Below are positions 45,743-54,101 of a stretch of 64,000 bases of DNA, piece after piece. Made by a program: the position numbers and the translations under genes. Numbering within the stretch: position 1 is the stretch's first letter; every line of letters starts with the position of its first letter. The DNA lies in contig NZ_JAUSSH010000009.1 of the NCBI RefSeq assembly GCF_030812255.1, positions 62,001 to 126,000 on the forward strand. The letters run 5' to 3'. Origin of the DNA: Paeniglutamicibacter psychrophenolicus (GTDB lineage: Bacteria; Actinomycetota; Actinomycetes; Actinomycetales; Micrococcaceae). The notes under the pieces are model-generated. The model was not told the DNA's origin, did not search any database, and was given only the letters and a program-made list of their open reading frames with translations.

Positions 45743-45772
45743 AATGTATCCACATGGCTTGAACAAGGTCAA
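45743..45772 (-). promoter_or_regulatory. Candidate promoter of amiS-fmdB-fmdA
   Basis: On the minus strand TTGACC (45772-45767) and TACATT (45748-45743) with 18 bases between; about 95 bases before the amiS start. The stretch 45650-46330 contains no gene I can support: several short open frames on both strands lack ribosome-binding sites and any familiar sequence. Confidence 0.4.
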
Positions 45773-46335
45773 TGGGTGCTCCATGAAGCCCCTGTGGCTG
45801 ATGGCGACGCAGGACATTGGCCAAGCATGCCCGTTCGCATGGAGCAATCCTTGAGCAACCAACCAATGCCGCCGAGGAATAGGGGTAACAATTACCGCAC
45901 CATCCCGAACCCACCTGATGGGTGGAAACTGCCTGGATGAGGTCGTTTAATGCTGAATCACTGCAAGCGTCGCATCAGCGCAAACACCGTGATGCGGCTC
46001 GGACCGTACGTCGCCGGGAACGCGCAGAGCGGTGTCAACCTGCATGCGCACTACGACAAGATAATCGGTCCGGTGGCCCTGGGTTGTGCCGCCGATGCCG
46101 TTCATCCACTGAAAGGGCGACGACTTGCGCGATGCGGGGTTGCTTGGGCTACGCGGCAAGGAGCGGTCGCTGGAAATTTGCCGGGGCATTCCCTAGACAG
46201 GGTCCCAGTGGTGTGCGCGGATATCGTGCCGACGGGATTGCGAATCATCATGCGACTGGTCGATCTGTCCACGTCATGGCAAGACCACTCCGTGCACCGG
46301 GGTTTCCTGCCAGGGTGCATTTCGGGCGTCGAAAG

Positions 46336-46378
46336 GCCCCGAAAGCGGTTTCTGGCCTCAAATCCGCTTTCGAGGTCC
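46336..46378 (-). terminator. Terminator of ScyD-like gene
   Basis: CGAAAGCGG (46340-46348) and CCGCTTTCG (46364-46372) form a 9-bp stem, extended weakly by flanking GGCC/GGTCC. On the minus strand it is followed by GGGGCCTTTCG. It lies 45 bases after the ScyD-like stop. Confidence 0.65.
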
Positions 46379-46416
46379 TTCGGATGCGGCCTCAGCCGTT
46401 TGCCTGCACCGTGGTG

Positions 46417-47520
46417 CTACCTGATATGGGCCGTCACCAGCTTCCCGGAGGGTGTCAGGGCCTCGGTGCTGGCAATCAGCTTTTGGTTGTGGATGGCGAC
46501 ATCGCTGGCCAGCAGTGCCGGAAGCACCGTCACGGCCTTGCCCTTGACGATCTTCGCGACGCCACTCCCGAAGAGCTCGGCCACGTAGACACTGTCCTTG
46601 TGGTCAAGGGCGATGCCGGTAGGCGCATTGAGCCCGGTGGCGACGGTGTAGGTCTTCTTCGAATGCAGGTTCATCTTGTAGACCTTGCCCACGGACATGG
46701 ATTCGCCCGGTACCCCCGGAAGCACGGTGTAGTAGAGCCAGTTGCCCTTGATCGTGATGTCGGTGGGAACCGGCTGGGCCCAGTACTTGTGGCCGAGCAT
46801 GCAATCGGGGACGACCATGCCCATCTCGGCGCTGGCGGCCTGCACGGCCTTGGTGATGAGGATGGGTTCGGCCGGAACCTTCTTGACCAGTGAGACCTTG
46901 CCGTGGTTGTTCACGTGCAGGATGGCGTTGGCGCCGGAGTCTCCGACGTACAGGCCGTTGCGGGCCGGGACGCTGGAGTACGGGTGCGAGTACAGCTCGC
47001 CGATGGAACGCAGGTACGGGGCCTGGGCCAGGCACGCCTTGGAGACGTCACGGACCCCGTAAACGGTCTTGCCGTCGGGATCGTGCTTCTTTTCGAAGGC
47101 GGCCATGTCGGTGACGGTGCGGGTCTTGCCCTTGTGGTTGATGGTCTTCAGCAGTGCGGGAGTGAGACCGGCCGGCGGTTCTGAACCGTCGGATCCCGCG
47201 TTTTCAAAGTAGTACGTGGTGCCTCGGGCGTAGGAAAGTCCGACGATTTCCTTGCCCGGGGCGGAGACAAGCGTGCTCTTCTTGCCGGACGGCGAAACTG
47301 AGGTGACCATGCCGGCCATCGATTCGGCAACCAGGATGTTGCCGTGCGGCCCGAAGGCGACCTTGAGCGGGCCGCCGAGCCCGGTGGCCAGGGTCTTGAC
47401 GTTGGTGATGGCCGGTGCCGGCGGATGGTGCTTGTTGTTGTGGGCCTGGGCGGGGGCGACACTAAGTGTCACCGTCATGGCCGAGGCGGCGGCTACTGCC
47501 GCGAATGCGCGAAACTTCAT
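46417..47520 (-). CDS. Secreted ScyD/ScyE-like beta-propeller protein
   Basis: A 367-residue secreted protein. Signal peptide with cleavage near VAPAQAHN (about residue 26). The rest consists of strand repeats typical of ScyD/ScyE and NHL-type propellers: KVAFGPHGNILVAES, EIVGLSYARGTTYYFEN, NGLYVGDSGANAILHVNNHGKVSLVKKV, GNWLYYTVLPGVPGESMSVGKVYKMNLHSKK, APTGIALDHKDSVYVAELFGSGVAKIV. In cyanobacteria the family belongs to scytonemin genes, but relatives in actinobacteria have no known role. ATG 47520 is followed by a clear basic n-region. It stands alone; the 434 bases to the next gene hold no feature beyond a probable promoter. Confidence 0.86.
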   Translation of the reverse strand: MKFRAFAAVAAASAMTVTLSVAPAQAHNNKHHPPAPAITNVKTLATGLGGPLKVAFGPHGNILVAESMAGMVTSVSPSGKKSTLVSAPGKEIVGLSYARGTTYYFENAGSDGSEPPAGLTPALLKTINHKGKTRTVTDMAAFEKKHDPDGKTVYGVRDVSKACLAQAPYLRSIGELYSHPYSSVPARNGLYVGDSGANAILHVNNHGKVSLVKKVPAEPILITKAVQAASAEMGMVVPDCMLGHKYWAQPVPTDITIKGNWLYYTVLPGVPGESMSVGKVYKMNLHSKKTYTVATGLNAPTGIALDHKDSVYVAELFGSGVAKIVKGKAVTVLPALLASDVAIHNQKLIASTEALTPSGKLVTAHIR

Positions 47521-47954
47521 GATGGGGTGTCCTAGTCAAGAGAACGGGGCGCGCCGCTTGGTTGCGGTGCGTGAACTATTGAACTGGCTCGTTTCATCAC
47601 GCGACGGGGCCCAAGGCAACGGACAGATGGCCGCTGCCGGAATTTGGCGGTGCAAGGCAACATCAATGGCGGGCGAGCGACGCCGATGAAAAATCTTACG
47701 AGGGGATGCCGTGAAAACGGGACGAGGGTGTTGGCGCCCCCAGCTGCACCTTGCCCGACACATGTGATCCGGCCATGGCCAGATAGTCAGAAGGGTAGGG
47801 CGAGGATGCAAGGAAGTCAATGGAAAGCGTGCGCTATTCGTTTTTGCCCGTGACTCGGTGTCGTTGCAGCGGCATTCCGGACTTTTGGGCATCAAGGCCG
47901 CCCGGATGCCGGAGGTGGTGCAGTGTCGAGCAGGGCATGCACCGAACGGCAATA

Positions 47955-49391
47955 TCACGTCGGCTGGAGACCCCTCCCGGGTCCGTCGGGCACGATGCGG
48001 TCGTGGCATGCGGCGGTGGCCTCGGGCGGGATGGGCGGTGCACCGACGTGCAGCTTGTTGCTGATGCCCAGAGCCGAGACGATGCCGGAAACCACCATGA
48101 GCCCTGCGGTCACCAGCACCACCCGGTGGAAGGCGGCGGTGTCCAGCACCGGCCCGGTGACCAACCCCACTGCAGCAATCGCGAGCAGCCCGGCCACCCG
48201 GGACACCGCGTTGTTGATGGCCGAGGCGATGCCGCTCTGCGCCGGATCTATGGCACCGAGGATCGCAGCGGTCAGCGGCGCAACGGTCACCGCCAGGCCC
48301 AGGCCGAACACCACAACGCCCGGCAGGATCTGCCACCAGTAGTCCAACGGGTCCTCGGCGAAGAGCATCAGCGCGAAGCCCGTGCCTGCCAGCACCGGTC
48401 CCACCGACATGAACAGCCTCGGTCCGTATTTGCCCGCCAGCGTCCCGAAGAGCGCTGAAAGCAACAGGGACATGAGCGTCAGCGGGATCGTTGCCAACCC
48501 GGCGGCAAAGGCGGTGAAGCCCGCGGCTTCCTGCAGGAAAACCGGGATGATGAATGTCCCCAGCGAGATGCCGGCATAGAAGGCAGCGGTGGCCAGGTTC
48601 CCGATGCCGAAGTTCCGTTCGCGGAACAGATGCAGCGGCATCATCGGATCCTTGGCCCGCGACTCGCGCCGGATGAAGGCGGCCAGGCACAACAATCCCA
48701 GCGCGAACGGCAGGTAGACCATGGGGTCTGCCCAACCGGGCCCGGCCTGGAAGATCAGGGCAAAGACCGTCCCGGCGAGCCCGAAGGCCACCAGCACGGC
48801 ACCGGGAAAATCGATCGGCGTCCGGGCTTCGGTCCGCACAGGGTCGTGCAGCCGGGCCAACAGCACCAGCGTGGTGGCGATGGGAATGACGTTGATGGCA
48901 AAGACCAGCCGCCAGGAGACGGTGTCCACCAGCAGGCCGCCGAGCAGGGGGCCGGCAACGAACGCCGTGCCGGTCCACCCGGTCCAGGTGCCGATGGCGC
49001 CCGCCCGGGGGCCCTTCTCGAAGGTGGAGGTGATCAGGGCCAGGGAACTGGGGACCAGCAACGCCGCCGCGGCGCCCTGCAGCAGGCGGGCGGCGACCAG
49101 CACGGCTCCGGTCGGTGCCGCGGCGCACAAGAGCGAGGCGATGCCGAAAAGGATGAGCCCGGTGCGCAGGATCCGCACCCGCCCGAAGATGTCCGACAGG
49201 CTTCCGGCGACCATGATCAGGGACCCGAGCGTGAGCAGGTAGCCGTCAAGCACCCACTGCTGGGTGGTGATGCCGCCGCCCAGTTCCCGGGCAATGGCCG
49301 GCAGCGCCACGTTGACGATCGAGCCGTCCAGGAAGGCCACGAAGGAGGAGAGGATAGCCACCAAGAGCACGATTCGTTCATGCCGGCTCAT
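47955..49391 (-). CDS. MFS transporter, DHA2 (drug:H+ antiporter) family
   Basis: A 478-residue export pump with about 14 membrane helices. The start SRHERIVLLVAILSSFVAFLDGSIVNVALPAIARELG and motif WVLDGYLLTLGSLIMVAGSLSDIFGRVRILRTGL (motif A) are typical of DHA2 members such as EmrB/LfrA/QacA. Motif C appears as VTSTFEKGPRAGAIGTWTGWTGTAFVAGPLLGGLLVD in the fifth helix region. ATG 49391 has AAGGGG nine bases upstream; another ATG three codons earlier is possible. The substrate is unknown. No regulator gene is next to it. Confidence 0.9.
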   Translation of the reverse strand: MSRHERIVLLVAILSSFVAFLDGSIVNVALPAIARELGGGITTQQWVLDGYLLTLGSLIMVAGSLSDIFGRVRILRTGLILFGIASLLCAAAPTGAVLVAARLLQGAAAALLVPSSLALITSTFEKGPRAGAIGTWTGWTGTAFVAGPLLGGLLVDTVSWRLVFAINVIPIATTLVLLARLHDPVRTEARTPIDFPGAVLVAFGLAGTVFALIFQAGPGWADPMVYLPFALGLLCLAAFIRRESRAKDPMMPLHLFRERNFGIGNLATAAFYAGISLGTFIIPVFLQEAAGFTAFAAGLATIPLTLMSLLLSALFGTLAGKYGPRLFMSVGPVLAGTGFALMLFAEDPLDYWWQILPGVVVFGLGLAVTVAPLTAAILGAIDPAQSGIASAINNAVSRVAGLLAIAAVGLVTGPVLDTAAFHRVVLVTAGLMVVSGIVSALGISNKLHVGAPPIPPEATAACHDRIVPDGPGRGLQPT

Positions 49392-49592
49392 GATCTTCAT
49401 CCCCTTTGGCCTTGGCACACCTTGCCCCGACCGTAGGAGCCGGGCCCCAGGCAAGTCAATGGCTTGTCGACCGATCGCCGGATGGGGCCGGGCATGCAGC
49501 AACGGACCGCTCTTGCCCGAAGGCCGGAAACCCGAGGCGCGCGGAAGAACCGGGGGAAAAAGCCCCCGGCGAACCGGCCTATACTGGAGGGC

Positions 49593-50504
49593 GTGAAAAC
49601 TGCCCCGGAGAACCCCACCCAAGCCATCGGCTCAGGCCTGGTCATCGTCGACAAACCGCAGGGTTGGACGAGCCATGACGTGGTCGGGCGCACGCGCCGG
49701 CTGGCGGGGACCCGCAAGGTCGGGCACGCGGGCACCTTGGACCCGATGGCCACCGGCGTGCTGGTGCTGGGCATCAACAAGGCCACTCGCCTGCTGACCT
49801 ACATCGTGGGCGCCAACAAGACCTACACGGCCACCATCCGCCTGGGCGAATCGACGATCACCGACGACGCCGAGGGCGAGATCGTGCAGACCCGGATCGC
49901 CGCCGCGCTCACCGAGGAGCAGATCCGCGCCTCCATCGCCAAGCTCACCGGCCCGATCGAGCAGGTGCCCTCCTCCGTCAGCGCCATCAAGGTCAACGGA
50001 GAGCGAGCCTACGCCCGCGTGCGCGCCGGGGAAGACGTGAAGCTGGCCTCCCGCCCGGTGACCATCCACCGCTTCGAGGTGCACGACATCCGCCGTGAAC
50101 GCGGCGGCAAGGTCCAGGACATCGACGTGACCGTGGAGTGCTCCTCGGGCACCTACATCCGGGCGCTGGCCCGCGACCTGGGCGAGGACCTGGCCGTGGG
50201 CGGGCACCTGACCGCGCTGCGCCGCACCGAGGTCGGGCCCTACACGCTGGACCGTGCCCGCACGCTGGAGCAGCTGGCCAAGGACTTCGAGTACCTGCCG
50301 CTGGAACTTGCAGCCGACGCGCTGTTCACCCGCCGGGACTTGAGCGAGCACGAACGCTCCGAGCTTTCATTCGGCCGGCGGATCAGCGCGAACGAGACCG
50401 GGGAAATGACGGCGGCCTTTGCCCCCGACGGGACCCTGGTGGCCTTGCTGAAGAACAAGGGCAAGGAAGCCAAGCCCGAGCTCGTGTTCGCCACCGCTTC
50501 CTAG
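49593..50504 (+). CDS. truB: tRNA pseudouridine(55) synthase
   Basis: Makes pseudouridine 55 in the T-arm of tRNAs. 303 residues. The family motifs are complete: SGLVIVDKPQGWTSHDVVGRTRRL, KVGHAGTLDPMATGVLVLGINKATRL (catalytic Asp in the G-T-L-D-P-x-A-T-G motif near residue 50), KTYTATIRLGESTITDDAEGEI and VECSSGTYIRALARDLGEDL. The C-terminal PUA-like part ends LLKNKGKEAKPELVF. Start GTG 49593 with GGAGGG. A TATACT element (49580-49585) just ahead of GGAGG might be a -10 with a very short leader. Confidence 0.95.
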   Translation: MKTAPENPTQAIGSGLVIVDKPQGWTSHDVVGRTRRLAGTRKVGHAGTLDPMATGVLVLGINKATRLLTYIVGANKTYTATIRLGESTITDDAEGEIVQTRIAAALTEEQIRASIAKLTGPIEQVPSSVSAIKVNGERAYARVRAGEDVKLASRPVTIHRFEVHDIRRERGGKVQDIDVTVECSSGTYIRALARDLGEDLAVGGHLTALRRTEVGPYTLDRARTLEQLAKDFEYLPLELAADALFTRRDLSEHERSELSFGRRISANETGEMTAAFAPDGTLVALLKNKGKEAKPELVFATAS

Positions 50505-50557
50505 CCTGGCTGCGTGCCCGTGTGTGAACGAATGACTTTTAAGGGGTAACTTCCGCC

Positions 50558-50932
50558 GTGATCGTTGACGGATTCTTCATTGCCGGTGCCATCCTGTGCG
50601 CCGTGGCCGTGCTGCTGGGTGTGCTGGCCACCATCATCCGCACCTATCCGGATGACTTCGCGTTGGTCGCGGTCGCGCTGCTGGAGGTGTTCCTGGTGGT
50701 CTACGGGATCGCCGCGGCGATCCGGCAGGCCGGGGGACAGGCGATCAGCGGGGAGCCCTGGGAGTTCTGGGGCTACCTGCTCACCGCGCTGCTGATCCCG
50801 GTGCTGGCCTTCGTGTGGGCGGTGACCGACAAGTCGCGGTGGTCCAACACCGTGTTGGCGGTCTCCGGGGCCATAGTCTTTGTCATGTTGTACAGGATGG
50901 AACAGATTTGGGACGGGGCGTTGCCGGCATGA
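50558..50932 (+). CDS. Small membrane protein, unknown function
   Basis: A 124-residue protein with four predicted helices (GFFIAGAILCAVAVLLGVLATII; FALVAVALLEVFLVVYGIAAAI; FWGYLLTALLIPVLAFVWAV; TVLAVSGAIVFVMLYRMEQIW). Similar proteins are encoded after truB in Arthrobacter-like genomes, but I know no function. Start GTG 50558 with AAGGGG upstream. It overlaps the next membrane protein by four bases (ATGA). Confidence 0.75.
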   Translation: MIVDGFFIAGAILCAVAVLLGVLATIIRTYPDDFALVAVALLEVFLVVYGIAAAIRQAGGQAISGEPWEFWGYLLTALLIPVLAFVWAVTDKSRWSNTVLAVSGAIVFVMLYRMEQIWDGALPA

Positions 50933-51432
50933 GCGAGCACGGAAGAAACCAGGTGAGGCGTTCGCGCATCGTGGATGCGGCGAACCGCAAGGACAGCAAC
51001 AAGCCGGTGCGCTCCAACGGCGGGCGCAGCTCGGGCCTGGGCCGGATCATCATCGCCGTGTACGGGGTGCTGGCGCTTTCGGCCACGGTCCGTGCCGTCT
51101 ACCAGATCCTGCTGGACTTCGATGCGGCTCCGCTGGCCTACCTGCTCAGCGCGCTGGCGGGTGCCGTGTACATCGTGGCGACCCTCGCGCTGGCCTCGAA
51201 GAAGCCCGGCAGCTGGAGGCTCTCCTGGTACGCGGTGCTCTTCGAGCTGGTCGGCGTGCTGGTGGTGGGCACGCTCAGCTTCGCGCTGCCGGCGCTCTTT
51301 GCCCACCCGGCAGTGTGGTCGCACTTCGGTTCCGGCTACGGCTACGTGCCGCTGGTGCTGCCGCTGATCGGCCTGTGGTGGCTGGCCAGGCACAAGATGC
51401 CCGAGACCCGGGAACAAGGCGCGGGGAAGTAG
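50929..51432 (+). CDS. Membrane protein, unknown function
   Basis: A 167-residue protein with a basic cytoplasmic N-terminus (about 37 residues, many Arg/Lys/Asn) and four hydrophobic helices (IIIAVYGVLALSATVRAVYQIL; LAYLLSALAGAVYIVATLALA; WYAVLFELVGVLVVGTLSFAL; VPLVLPLIGLWWLARH). It overlaps the upstream membrane protein by four bases and probably forms a pair with it. I recognise no enzyme motif. It ends at a strong terminator. Confidence 0.75.
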   Translation: MSEHGRNQVRRSRIVDAANRKDSNKPVRSNGGRSSGLGRIIIAVYGVLALSATVRAVYQILLDFDAAPLAYLLSALAGAVYIVATLALASKKPGSWRLSWYAVLFELVGVLVVGTLSFALPALFAHPAVWSHFGSGYGYVPLVLPLIGLWWLARHKMPETREQGAGK

Positions 51433-51479
51433 CTTCCCGGCAGGACGAATCCCCGGCAAGCAGAAGCACGGATACACCA

Positions 51480-51537
51480 CGAGCCGGGTTTCCCCGCCAA
51501 TTCGCCAGTGGCGAAAAGGCCAGGGAAACCCGGCTCG
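51480..51537. terminator. Terminator between membrane-protein pair and DUF937 gene
   Basis: A 15-bp perfect stem (51480-51494 CGAGCCGGGTTTCCC with 51523-51537) with an inner short TTCGCCAGTGGCGAA hairpin. It lies between convergent genes and can serve both. Confidence 0.78.
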
Positions 51538-51559
51538 CTTGGTATTGCGGGAAGGGGCG

Positions 51560-52168
51560 TTACTTCTTGCCGAAGAGCCCGCCGAGGATGCCGCCCAGAT
51601 CCGGGCCGCCGGCACCCTGGCCCTGCTGCTGGCCGGCGCCGTCCCCGCCGCCAAGGATCCCGCCCAGGATTCCGCCGAGGTCCAGCCCGCCGGGAGCCTG
51701 GCCGTTGCCGGCACCCTGGCCGCCCAGTAGCCCGCCGAGCATGCCGCCCAGCCCGCCCTGCGAGGAGGACAGCTTCTTGGCCAGGAACGCCATGACCAGC
51801 GGGGCCAGGATCGGCAGCGCCTTTTGCACCAGCGCGCCGAGATCCACCCCGCCCCCGGCCGCGCCGCTGAGCTGGGAGGCAAGGGCCGACTGGTTCTCTC
51901 CCAGGGCGTGCTGCACGATCTTTTGCCCGTCAGCGGTGTCCACCGCGTCGATGTCGACCCCGCCGTCCAGGAACGTCGCATCGTGCTGTGCGATGGCCGC
52001 GGACAGGGCGTCGGCGCCGTCGGGGGAGGCCGCGTTGTTTTGCAGGCCCGCCAGCAGCGACGGAAGGGCCGTGGCGGCGGCGGCGCGTGCCGTGTCGGCA
52101 TCGACCCCCAGCTTCGCCCCGAGCTGGTCCAGCGGGATCATGTTCAGCAGTTCGTTCAGGTCGGCCAT
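51560..52168 (-). CDS. DUF937 domain protein
   Basis: A 202-residue protein of DUF937. The first 140 residues are helical (ADLNELLNMIPLDQLGAKLGVDADTARAAAATALPSLLAGLQNNA, then GQKIVQHALGENQSALASQLS, VQKALPILAPLVMAFLAKKLS). The C-terminal third is Gly/Gln-rich with repeated GG(I/L)LGG units (GGLGGMLGGLLGGQG; LGGILGGILGGGDG). DUF937 proteins (YidB-like) are soluble, and no role is established. ATG 52168 has AAGGAG seven bases upstream. It is divergent from ribF. Confidence 0.82.
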   Translation of the reverse strand: MADLNELLNMIPLDQLGAKLGVDADTARAAAATALPSLLAGLQNNAASPDGADALSAAIAQHDATFLDGGVDIDAVDTADGQKIVQHALGENQSALASQLSGAAGGGVDLGALVQKALPILAPLVMAFLAKKLSSSQGGLGGMLGGLLGGQGAGNGQAPGGLDLGGILGGILGGGDGAGQQQGQGAGGPDLGGILGGLFGKK

Positions 52169-52287
52169 CGAGAGCTCCTTTGTGATTGGGGGACCCGTGG
52201 ATTCGGGTCCTGGGCCCCATCCTATGGCGCGCGCCACCTCGATGGGTCGCACGGCGGACAAGAATCGGCACTTGGAGTATTTGTCGT

Positions 52288-52302
52288 CCATAATGGTTAT
52301 GG
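52288..52302. promoter_or_regulatory. Small palindrome in DUF937-ribF divergent promoter
   Basis: CCATAA (52288-52293) and TTATGG (52297-52302) flank TGG. The position, 44 bases before the ribF start, is in the expected core promoter region, so the element could be part of a -10 region (CATAAT) or a regulator site. No FMN riboswitch-like sequence is visible between it and ribF. Confidence 0.35.
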
Positions 52303-52345
52303 CCGTGCTCGAATCGGCCGCCCGGATCACCAGCGAAGGAGCAAC

Positions 52346-53293
52346 GTGCACTATTGGAAAGGCCTTGAAGCCGTACCCCCCGGCATCGGCCCGTCGGTAG
52401 TGACCATTGGCAACTTCGACGGCGTCCACCGCGGCCACCGGGAGGTGCTCGCCGCCGTGGTTGCCACGGCCAGGGAGCGCCACGCCAGGGCCGTGGCCAT
52501 TTCCTTCGACCCGCACCCGGCACAGGTCCACCGCCCCGACGATGCCCCCGAACTGATCATGGGGATCGAGGACCGCATCGAGACGCTCGCCGAGGAGGGC
52601 CTCGACGGGTTGCTGATGATCCGCTACACCCTGGACTTCGCCCGGGCCAGTGCCGAGGAATTTGTTGCCAAGGTCATCGTGGGCGCGCTGAACGCCTGCG
52701 CCGTGGTCGTGGGCCACGACGTGCGCTTCGGCCGCGAGAACTCCGGGGACTTCAACGTGATGGTCGCCTTGGGCAAGCAATACGGTTTTGACGTCATTGG
52801 CGTCCAGGACGTGGGGGAGCACCGCCGCTGGTCCTCGACCTGGGTGCGCGAGGCGCTGAACCGCGGCGAAGTGGCCACCGCCGCCCAGATCCTGGGCCGC
52901 CCGCACCGCATGCGCGGCGAGGTCGTGCACGGGGCAGCACGCGGCCGCGAACTGGGCTTCCCCACCGCAAACCTCGACCCCGCCGCCTCCGGCATCATCC
53001 CGGCCGACGGCGTGTACGCCGGCTGGCTGGTGGACGAGGCGCAGGTGCGCTGGCCCGCCGCCATTTCCGTGGGCTCCAACCCGACCTTCGAGGGCGTCAG
53101 CCGCCAGGTCGAGGCCCACGTGATCGACCGGCCCGCCGAGGGCGTGGAGGACTTCGACCTCTACGGCCAGCAGATCATCGTGGAGTTCGTCGAGCACCTG
53201 CGCCCGATGGTGGCCTACCGCGGCATCGAGGCGCTCATCGAACAGATGCGCGAGGACGTTGCGCGTACCCGGACCGTCTTGCTAGATGCCTGA
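52346..53293 (+). CDS. ribF: Bifunctional riboflavin kinase/FAD synthetase
   Basis: Makes FMN and FAD from riboflavin. 315 residues. N-terminal FAD synthetase domain: VVTIGNFDGVHRGHREVLA (nucleotidyl transferase motif), VGHDVRFGRENSGDFNVM and RWSSTWVREALNRGEV. C-terminal kinase domain: MRGEVVHGAARGRELGFPTANLDP, GVYAGWLVDE and VEFVEHLRPMVAYRGIEALIEQM. Start GTG 52346 with GAAGGAG. In relatives it lies between truB and rpsO; here it is separated from both. The last eight bases overlap a methyltransferase gene. Confidence 0.95.
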   Translation: MHYWKGLEAVPPGIGPSVVTIGNFDGVHRGHREVLAAVVATARERHARAVAISFDPHPAQVHRPDDAPELIMGIEDRIETLAEEGLDGLLMIRYTLDFARASAEEFVAKVIVGALNACAVVVGHDVRFGRENSGDFNVMVALGKQYGFDVIGVQDVGEHRRWSSTWVREALNRGEVATAAQILGRPHRMRGEVVHGAARGRELGFPTANLDPAASGIIPADGVYAGWLVDEAQVRWPAAISVGSNPTFEGVSRQVEAHVIDRPAEGVEDFDLYGQQIIVEFVEHLRPMVAYRGIEALIEQMREDVARTRTVLLDA

Positions 53294-54101
53294 TTCGACC
53301 CCGAAAACCGGTGAGCAGGCCCCGCGGCCGGTTCCCGGTTTGCCCGCCCGCGCCTTCACCATGGACGCCAAGCGCCGCCGCGAACTGGCCACGGCGTTCA
53401 AGGTCGGCGGCGCCCACTATGACGCCGTGCGTCCCAACTACCCGGATGCCGCACTGGCCTTCATGGTCCCCGCGGCCACCCGCGAGGTCGTGGACGTGGG
53501 AGCCGGAACCGGGATTTTCACCGCCCAACTCCTGGCCCGCGGGCTGAACGTCACGGCGGTCGAGCCCTCGGCCGACATGCTCGCGGTGCTGCGCGGGCGC
53601 CTGCCCGAGGTCAGGGCGCAGGAGGGGACCGGGGAAGAGACCGGGCTGGGGGAATCCAGCGCGGATGTCATCACCTACGCCCAGGCCTGGCACTGGGTGG
53701 ACCCGAACGTTGCCAGCACCGAGGCTGCCCGCGTGCTGAGGCCCGGCGGGAAATTGTCCCTGGTGTGGAACCAGCTCGATGTCTCGGTGCCCTGGGTGCA
53801 CCGGCTGGCCCGGATCATGCATGCCGGGGATGTGCACCGGCCGGACTTCGTCCCGCCGGTGGGCCCGGAGTTCCATGCCCCCGAGTCCGGCTCCTGGATC
53901 TGGGAGCAGTCGCTGAGCGCCGAGCAGGTCATCGAGCTGGCCAAGTCCCGCAGCTATTACCTGCGTGCCGGGGCGGCGACCCGGGCGCGGGTCGAGCACA
54001 ACCTGTCCTGGTACCTCTATGACCACCTGGGCCACACCCAGGGGGAGCCGTTCGGGCTGCCGTACCTGACCCACGCCTGGCGGGCACGGCTGCGCAGCTA
54101 G
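53286..54101 (+). CDS. Class I SAM-dependent methyltransferase
   Basis: A 271-residue enzyme of the Methyltransf_11/yeast Tmt1-like type. SAM site VVDVGAGTGIFTAQLLARGLNVTAVEPS (motif I, acidic end), ADVITYAQAWHWVDP (motif II region) and RVLRPGGKLSLVWN (motif III). The N-terminal 25 residues are Pro-rich. The acceptor substrate is unknown. It overlaps ribF by eight bases, suggesting co-expression. A tandem repeat of ATCCCGGGGTT follows the stop (54106-54127). Confidence 0.85.
   Translation: MPDSTPKTGEQAPRPVPGLPARAFTMDAKRRRELATAFKVGGAHYDAVRPNYPDAALAFMVPAATREVVDVGAGTGIFTAQLLARGLNVTAVEPSADMLAVLRGRLPEVRAQEGTGEETGLGESSADVITYAQAWHWVDPNVASTEAARVLRPGGKLSLVWNQLDVSVPWVHRLARIMHAGDVHRPDFVPPVGPEFHAPESGSWIWEQSLSAEQVIELAKSRSYYLRAGAATRARVEHNLSWYLYDHLGHTQGEPFGLPYLTHAWRARLRS

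Noticed and set aside
45950-46588. 212-codon open frame on the plus strand near the ScyD-like gene
   Set aside because: It runs into the antisense of the ScyD-like gene, lacks a ribosome-binding site, and its product has no recognisable pattern.
49550-49569. CCGGGGG-AAAAAG-CCCCCGG hairpin before truB as terminator
   Set aside because: No plus-strand gene ends upstream and no T-run follows; it may only be a leader structure, so I did not list it as a terminator.
52168-52345. FMN riboswitch upstream of ribF
   Set aside because: The gap is only about 180 bases, shared with a divergent gene, and I see none of the conserved RFN-element segments.
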